From assembly GCA_018056405.1 (NCBI GenBank), contig JAGPFT010000083.1:1-8994 (forward strand): DNA of 8,994 nucleotides, in the 5' to 3' direction. Shown here piece by piece: positions 4,611-8,994 of the stretch. Both the position numbers and the translations under genes were made by a program. This DNA is from Anaerolineae bacterium. Its GTDB lineage: Bacteria > Chloroflexota > Anaerolineae > Aggregatilineales > Aggregatilineaceae. Within the stretch, counting starts at the first letter, position 1; each line of letters opens with the position of its first letter. Under the pieces are notes generated by a model. The model did no database searches, was not told where the DNA came from, and saw nothing but the letters and a program-made list of their open reading frames with translations.

Positions 4611-5819
4611 GTGATCACTGCCCCTGCTTACTCGCTCACTGCGGCGCGCGCCGCCTTCCCTATCGCCGAGCGCCTGACCTATCTGAACCATGCCAGCATC
4701 TCGCCTCTGCCGCTCCCGGCAGCGCAGGCCATGCAGCGCGCGACCGGCTGGCTGGCCGACGACCCGATGGTCTTCTTCATGCCCGGCCAGGACACCGGCT
4801 ACGGCGACCTGTTCGCCACCTTCTCACAGGAGATGGCCGCGCTGATCCACGCCGCGCATCCGCACGAGGTGGTGGGTATTCAGTCCACCTCGTCCGGCCT
4901 CAACGCCGTCGCCCAGGCCATTGACTGGCGGCCCGGCGACAACATCGTGCTGACGGATGTCGAGTTCCCGTCCAATGTCTACCCCTGGATGGTCCTGGAG
5001 CGGCGCGGCGTGCAGTGCCGCCTGGCTCCCGCCGACGGAGGTGGCGCGACGGTCGAGGCCCTCGACGCGCTGGTGGACGAGCGCACGCGCCTGATCGCCG
5101 TCAGCGCCGTGCAGTTTTTCACCGGCCACCGCGCCGACCTGGCCGCCCTCGGTGCGTACTGCGCCGGGCGCGGTATCCTCTTCGCTGTGGATGCCATCCA
5201 GGCTGCCGGGCACATGCCCATTGACGTGCAGGCCATGCACATTGACATCCTGGCCAGCGGCGGGCAGAAGTCGCTGATGGGGCCGCCCGGCCAGGGTTTC
5301 CTCTACGTGCGCGAGGCAGTAGCCGAGCGAATGGTGCCGGGCATCGTCGGCTCCAACGCCACCGACGGGTGGGAACACTGGCTCAAGTATGACCTCACGC
5401 CGCGCGAGGGCGCGCTGCGCTTCATGATGGGCACGACGAACATCACCGGCATGGTCGGGCTGATCGAGAGCGTGCGCTTCGTGCGTGGGCTGGGCCTGGC
5501 CTCCATTGACACCTGGACGCGCCACCTATCAGAAGTGGCCATCGCCGAGTTGACTGCGCGCGGCCAGCACGTGATTACCCCCTCCGACCCGGCTCACCTG
5601 GGGCCAATCGTCACTTTCCGCGTCGGCGATCCCGCCGACCTGCCCGCCGCCGAAGCGCGCGCCAACAGCCTGCTCGGCCACCTGGCGGCGCAGGGTGTGC
5701 GCGTCACCAAGCACTGGGACGCGCGGCGCGTCCCCCATTTGCGCATCTCGACGCACTGCTATAATACGGAGGACGAAGTACGCCGAGCCTGCGCCCTTGT
5801 GGAGGACTATCATGGGTAG
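4611..5819 (+). CDS. PLP-dependent enzyme, class V aminotransferase fold (cysteine desulfurase/isopenicillin-N epimerase-like)
   Basis: With GTG 4611 the protein is 402 residues, normal for the family. Class V enzymes bind pyridoxal phosphate and act on amino acids as aminotransferases, epimerases, lyases or cysteine desulfurases. Visible marks are YLNHAS (24-29), the cofactor loop STSSGLN (92-98), D194 and Q197 in FAVDAIQAAG, and the Schiff-base K220 in SGGQKSLMGPPGQGFLYV. Near the end, LRISTHCYNTEDEV (377-390) is the arginine-containing substrate-binding motif. The loop between about 360 and 377 lacks the catalytic cysteine of SufS/CsdA enzymes, so sulfur transfer is not indicated and the substrate is unknown. 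The start is chosen from AAGGAAA just upstream and the first conserved residues (YSLTAARAAFP). An open extension back to 4404 is repeat DNA. The stop overlaps the next gene by 8 bp. Confidence 0.88.
   Translation: MITAPAYSLTAARAAFPIAERLTYLNHASISPLPLPAAQAMQRATGWLADDPMVFFMPGQDTGYGDLFATFSQEMAALIHAAHPHEVVGIQSTSSGLNAVAQAIDWRPGDNIVLTDVEFPSNVYPWMVLERRGVQCRLAPADGGGATVEALDALVDERTRLIAVSAVQFFTGHRADLAALGAYCAGRGILFAVDAIQAAGHMPIDVQAMHIDILASGGQKSLMGPPGQGFLYVREAVAERMVPGIVGSNATDGWEHWLKYDLTPREGALRFMMGTTNITGMVGLIESVRFVRGLGLASIDTWTRHLSEVAIAELTARGQHVITPSDPAHLGPIVTFRVGDPADLPAAEARANSLLGHLAAQGVRVTKHWDARRVPHLRISTHCYNTEDEVRRACALVEDYHG
5801..5805 (+). promoter_or_regulatory. Ribosome binding site GGAGG of the AAA+ ATPase, inside the aminotransferase gene
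   Basis: GGAGG lies six bases before ATG 5812 and within the last codons of the preceding gene. It fixes the ATPase start at 5812 rather than the earlier in-frame ATG at 5695, and with the 8-bp gene overlap it points to translational coupling. Confidence 0.75.
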
Positions 5820-7155
5820 TCGCCTGCCCCAGCCACCCATCACCGGGCAGCTTCGCCGCACCACCGAATGGTCGCCGCTGCCGGTTCGCTCTCTGCAAGA
5901 CACGGGGCTGAACCTGGGCATCCTCTCCGACCTGGCCATCAAGGTGCTCTACTTCGGCGGCTATCTCTCTGGCACCCAGATCGCCGAGCAGATGCACCTG
6001 CCCTTCACCAACGTCGTGCAGTTGGTCTTGGAGGGGCTGAAGCGCGAGAAGTTCGTCGAGGTGCGCGGCGGCGCGGGCGTGGGCGCGGGATCGTTCGAGT
6101 ACGTGATCACCCTCAAGGGCATCGAAAAAGCGCACGAAGCCCTGGCCCGCACGCAGTATGCCGGCCCCTGCCCCGTCACGCTGGAACAGTACGTGGCGGC
6201 GATGAAGGCCCAGGCCACCGCCCGCCTGCAAGTCCACCGCGAACACCTGGTCGAGGCGCTCCAGGGATTGACCATCAACGAACAAATGTTGGGGCGCATC
6301 GGCCCTGCCGTCAACTCTGGCAAAGCGATCTTTATGTACGGCCCGCCCGGCAACGGCAAGACGACCATTGCCCAGCGCGTGGGCCGCCTGATCCTCGGCA
6401 AGCCGATGTGGATACCCTACGCGGTAGATGTGGATGGGCAGGTTGTCCGCGTGTTCGATAACGTCAACCACGAGGTGCTGCCCAACGACGAGGAAGAGGA
6501 GCGCCGCACCACTGCCACCGGTGAGCGCCGCGACGCGCGCTGGATTCGCATCCGCCGCCCGGTGATCATGGTCGGCGGCGAACTCACGCTGGAGACGCTC
6601 GACCTGGTCTACGACCCGATCAACAAGTATTACGAAGCGCCATTCCAGATGAAAGCCAACGGCGGCATGTTCCTCATTGACGACTTTGGCCGCCAGCAGG
6701 TGCGCCCGCGCGACCTGCTCAATCGCTGGATCGTCCCGCTGGAAAGCCGCGTGGACTTCCTGACGCTCTCCACCGGGCGCAAGATCGAGATTCCCTTCAA
6801 CGTACTGATCGTCTTCAGCACCAACATGCCGCCCGCCGACCTGGTGGACGAGGCATTTCTGCGGCGCATCCCACACAAGATCGAGGTCGGCGACCCCAGC
6901 TACGAGGAGTTCCGCGCCATCTTCCAGCAGGTGTGCGAAGCGCGGCGCGTGCCCTACGACGAGAAGGGGCTGGCTTATCTGCTCCAGGAATGGTACATCA
7001 AGGAGAATCGCAAGCTGCGCGCCGTCCACCCGCGCGACATTGTCGAGCAGATCATAGACATCTCGCGCTACCAGAACACGCCGCCCGCGCTGACCAAAGA
7101 ACTGCTCGACCGCGCGGCCTCGGCCTACTTCGTGGACCTGGACGCAGGCTATTGA
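5812..7155 (+). CDS. AAA+ ATPase with N-terminal winged-helix-like domain, function unknown
   Basis: The 447-residue protein has an N-terminal region (about 25-115) with a helix-turn-helix/winged-helix look: YLSGTQIAEQMHLPFTNVVQ, then LEGLKREKFVEV and a glycine-rich turn before YVITLKG. A linker leads to a AAA+ module: Walker A GPPGNGKTT (177-185), Walker B MFLIDDFG (286-293), sensor-1 STN (336-338), arginines R351/R352 in FLRRIPHKI as arginine-finger candidates, and AVHPRD (404-409) in the lid. An acidic stretch DEEEER (226-231) lies between Walker A and B. No transmembrane segment or signal peptide is seen, so it should be cytosolic. I recognise it as a conserved, poorly characterised bacterial AAA+ family and cannot name a substrate. 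It overlaps the aminotransferase gene by 8 bp. A regulator or remodelling ATPase is the inference. Confidence 0.88.
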   Translation: MGSRLPQPPITGQLRRTTEWSPLPVRSLQDTGLNLGILSDLAIKVLYFGGYLSGTQIAEQMHLPFTNVVQLVLEGLKREKFVEVRGGAGVGAGSFEYVITLKGIEKAHEALARTQYAGPCPVTLEQYVAAMKAQATARLQVHREHLVEALQGLTINEQMLGRIGPAVNSGKAIFMYGPPGNGKTTIAQRVGRLILGKPMWIPYAVDVDGQVVRVFDNVNHEVLPNDEEEERRTTATGERRDARWIRIRRPVIMVGGELTLETLDLVYDPINKYYEAPFQMKANGGMFLIDDFGRQQVRPRDLLNRWIVPLESRVDFLTLSTGRKIEIPFNVLIVFSTNMPPADLVDEAFLRRIPHKIEVGDPSYEEFRAIFQQVCEARRVPYDEKGLAYLLQEWYIKENRKLRAVHPRDIVEQIIDISRYQNTPPALTKELLDRAASAYFVDLDAGY

Positions 7156-7173
7156 CCAGCCGGCTCATTAGCT

Positions 7174-7179
7174 AAGGAG
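7174..7179 (+). promoter_or_regulatory. Ribosome binding site AAGGAG for the GT87-like gene
   Basis: AAGGAG is followed by seven bases and the GTG start at 7187. This supports GTG as initiator and places the gene 31 bp behind the ATPase stop, consistent with one transcript. Confidence 0.7.
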
Positions 7180-7186
7180 TCACCTG

Positions 7187-8032
7187 GTGAGCAGACTTAG
7201 CCAGAGCGATCTAAAGTCCGACCGCGCGATCCCTCTCATGCTTGGCCTCACTGCTCTGGTCGGATCGCTGATCGTCGTGGGCGCAGAATACCTGCCGCCC
7301 GCTGTGGACTGGGAAGGCGCCTTCAGGCCGGCTACGTTGGCCTTGACACGCCTGGAGTCGCCCTACGAAGGCATAGGGTTTTACAATCCCCCCTGGGCGT
7401 TATTGTTCCTGCTGCCATTCGCCGCCAGTCTAGAAGTGGGCCGCGCCGCGATTCTCGTACTGTCCGTCGGGGTCTACGGCTTCGTAGCTGTCCGTATGGG
7501 GGCGTCTCTCATCACACTGGCAGCGTTTCTGCTGTCGCCGCCGATCCTGCACACTCTTTTGCACGGCAATCTGGAATGGCTTGTTCTGTTAGGAGTTCTG
7601 GCACCGCCGCGATGGGGGCTGTTTCTTGTCACCATTAAGCCGCAGATGGGCAGTATGGTGGCCCTGTTCTGGACCGTCGAGGCGTGGCGCGAAGGGGGGT
7701 GGAAGCATGTCGCGGGCCTGCTCTGGCCAGTGGGCCTGGCCTATGCGCTCTCGGTGTTGCTATTCGGCCCCTGGCCCTTACGCGCTTCCACCCAGACAGG
7801 TCTATGGTGGAATGCATCACTCCTGCCCTATAGCATCCCCGTCGGCATAATCGCCATCATCTGGGCCATCTGGAAGCGTGATATTCGTGGAGCGCTGATT
7901 GCCTCCCCATGTCTATCACCCTATGTGCTGCTCCATGCCTGGAGCGGCGCTCTATTCGCTTTCGCTCGCAACCAGCGCCTCGCCGTGCTGAGCGTTATCT
8001 TACTATGGGCTGTTGCCCTCCGAAACATCTGA
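7187..8032 (+). CDS. Compact polytopic membrane protein, GT87/DUF2029-like (probable polyprenyl-sugar-dependent glycosyltransferase)
   Basis: The 281-residue protein is hydrophobic for most of its length, with about seven to eight likely membrane segments (around 15-36, 68-80, 87-103, 106-122, 129-150, 153-165, 175-195, 216-229, 246-280). The pattern D41-W-E near the first helix, then SPYE...FYNPPW (58-70), HGNLEWLVLLG (126-136) and TIKPQMG (149-155), resembles DUF2029/GT87 proteins such as mycobacterial mannosyltransferases, which use lipid-linked sugar donors on the outer face of the membrane. These are usually near 400 residues, so this copy is short, possibly lacking helices at the C-terminus. 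Its codons are less GC-biased than its neighbours, with many T- or A-ending codons, so horizontal origin is possible. Assignment rests on motif memory; an unrelated membrane protein cannot be excluded. Confidence 0.65.
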   Translation: MSRLSQSDLKSDRAIPLMLGLTALVGSLIVVGAEYLPPAVDWEGAFRPATLALTRLESPYEGIGFYNPPWALLFLLPFAASLEVGRAAILVLSVGVYGFVAVRMGASLITLAAFLLSPPILHTLLHGNLEWLVLLGVLAPPRWGLFLVTIKPQMGSMVALFWTVEAWREGGWKHVAGLLWPVGLAYALSVLLFGPWPLRASTQTGLWWNASLLPYSIPVGIIAIIWAIWKRDIRGALIASPCLSPYVLLHAWSGALFAFARNQRLAVLSVILLWAVALRNI

Positions 8033-8070
8033 GCACAGAACAACTATCGTAGGCCACAGGACCACACGCC

Positions 8071-8994
8071 ATGCCCAGGATCGTCACCACCGAACAAATG
8101 CGCGCCATCGAGCGCGCCGCCGATGCCCAGGGACACTCCTACGCTGCCATGATGGAGCGCGCCGGTCACGCTGTCGCCGAGCGCGTCATGCAGCTTCTGG
8201 CCGGGATCGAGCAGCCGCGCGTCGCCGTGATCGTCGGCCCCGGCAACAACGGTGGCGATGGCCTGGTTGCCGCGCGTATCCTGGCCGAGAAGTTGGAAGG
8301 CGCGTCGGTCGGCGCGTTCCTGCTCAAGCTGCGCAGCGACGACGAGGAGGCATTCGTTCGCGCGCGCGACGCCGGTGTGTTTGTTGCCAGCGCCGACGAC
8401 GACAAGGCCGCCGGCTACCGCGTCCTGCAGAACCTGGTCGCCAACGCCGATGTGCTCATTGACGCGCTCTTCGGCACTAGCCTGCACCTGCCGATCAGAG
8501 GCGATGCAGCCAAAGTGTTGCAGGCCGCCCACCAGGCGATCACCCTGCGCCGCGCCGAGCGCCCTGTCCCGCCCTACACCACGCCAGCCGATCCTGACCT
8601 CACCGCGCCCGACGAAGGGCCGATCATCGTCGCTGTAGACTGTCCCAGCGGCCTGGACTGCGACACGGGCGCGCTGGATAAGCTGACCCTGCCCGCCCAC
8701 GAGACAATCACCTTTGCCGCCGCCAAGCCGGGCCTGCTGACCTTCCCCGGCGCGGAAGCCGTCGGGACGCTGCGCATCGCCGACATCGGCCTGCCGCCGC
8801 GCCTGCCGGAACTGGACGAAATCGCGCAGACGCTGGTGGACGCCGCCGAAGTGCGGGCGCGGCTGCCGCAGCGCCCGCGTGACAGCCACAAAGGGACCTT
8901 CGGCAAGGCGATGGTCGTCGCCGGCAGCCTGAACTACACCGGCGCGGCTTACCTGGCCGCCGCCGCTGCCTACCGCGCCGGCGCGGGGCTGGTC
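8071..8994 (+). CDS. nnr: Bifunctional NAD(P)H-hydrate epimerase / ADP-dependent NAD(P)HX dehydratase (3' end outside window)
   Basis: The frame is open for 308 codons from ATG 8071 to the last base. The enzyme repairs hydrated NADH and NADPH: the N-terminal half (YjeF_N) interconverts the R and S epimers, and the C-terminal half (YjeF_C) dehydrates the S form using ADP. The epimerase half shows VGPGNNGGDGLVAAR (55-69), LIDALFGTSL (129-138) and VAVDCPSGLDCDTG (187-200). The dehydratase half begins around 270 with SHKGTFGKAMVVAGS and GAAYLAAAAAYRAGAGLV, which is characteristic. The ATP/ADP site and catalytic Asp of the dehydratase lie beyond the window. Between 157 and 183 is a Pro- and Asp-rich insertion relative to the E. 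coli protein. The ribosome site is weak (CAGGA about ten bases upstream). It follows the membrane protein by 38 bp. Confidence 0.92.
   Translation, partial: MPRIVTTEQMRAIERAADAQGHSYAAMMERAGHAVAERVMQLLAGIEQPRVAVIVGPGNNGGDGLVAARILAEKLEGASVGAFLLKLRSDDEEAFVRARDAGVFVASADDDKAAGYRVLQNLVANADVLIDALFGTSLHLPIRGDAAKVLQAAHQAITLRRAERPVPPYTTPADPDLTAPDEGPIIVAVDCPSGLDCDTGALDKLTLPAHETITFAAAKPGLLTFPGAEAVGTLRIADIGLPPRLPELDEIAQTLVDAAEVRARLPQRPRDSHKGTFGKAMVVAGSLNYTGAAYLAAAAAYRAGAGLV

Noticed and set aside
4824..5525. A 233-codon open frame on the minus strand
   Set aside because: It is antisense to the aminotransferase, which holds the PLP motifs, and no family is recognisable.
5704..7029. A 441-codon open frame on the minus strand
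   Set aside because: It is antisense to the AAA+ ATPase, whose Walker motifs are clear, and its composition (His, Val, Arg, Gln) is typical of a shadow frame.
8044..8889. A 281-codon open frame on the minus strand
   Set aside because: It is antisense to nnr, whose motifs are unmistakable, and it shows no domain of its own.

Overview
The window looks like chromosomal DNA from a GC-rich bacterium, most plausibly a member of the Chloroflexota (Anaerolineae-like). This is an inference from the high GC coding bias, the gene families present, and the intergenic DNA, which is crowded with short palindromes and heptamer repeats. No rRNA or other firm taxonomic marker is present.

Layout. Positions 1-93 hold the last 30 codons of an IS630-type transposase, followed by 234 bp of G-rich inverted repeats and a perfect 30-bp palindrome. 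A leftward block follows: a family 2 glycosyltransferase with two C-terminal membrane helices (1386-328), a cation diffusion facilitator with three C-terminal domains (3156-1747), and an RNase HI carrying a second, catalytically degraded RNase H-like domain (4130-3219). A 480-bp divergent region then separates this block from a rightward block: a class V PLP-dependent aminotransferase-fold enzyme (4611-5819), an overlapping AAA+ ATPase with an N-terminal winged-helix-like domain (5812-7155), a small GT87/DUF2029-like membrane protein (7187-8032), and the 5' part of a bifunctional NAD(P)HX epimerase/dehydratase gene (8071 to the window edge).

How the genes relate. The aminotransferase and ATPase overlap by 8 bp and are very probably translationally coupled. 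The ATPase, membrane protein and nnr are 31-38 bp apart, so the right block may be one transcription unit. RNase H and the CDF transporter are 62 bp apart and may be co-transcribed. The glycosyltransferase stands apart behind 360 bp of repeats. No single pathway joins all the genes. NAD(P)HX repair and RNase H are housekeeping functions, the CDF protein is a metal exporter, and the glycosyltransferase and GT87-like protein point to lipid-linked sugar or envelope work.

Most interesting points. (1) Two proteins are built by internal domain repetition: RNase HI with a dead second copy, and the CDF with three tandem C-terminal domains. (2) The intergenic DNA carries several arrays with a strict 7-bp period, including two arrays in inverted orientation around a 93-bp nested palindrome, and another copy upstream of the RNase H gene. 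(3) An unassigned winged-helix/AAA+ ATPase is coupled to a PLP enzyme that lacks the usual cysteine-desulfurase cysteine. I do not see a CRISPR array, tRNA, rRNA, riboswitch or defence island.
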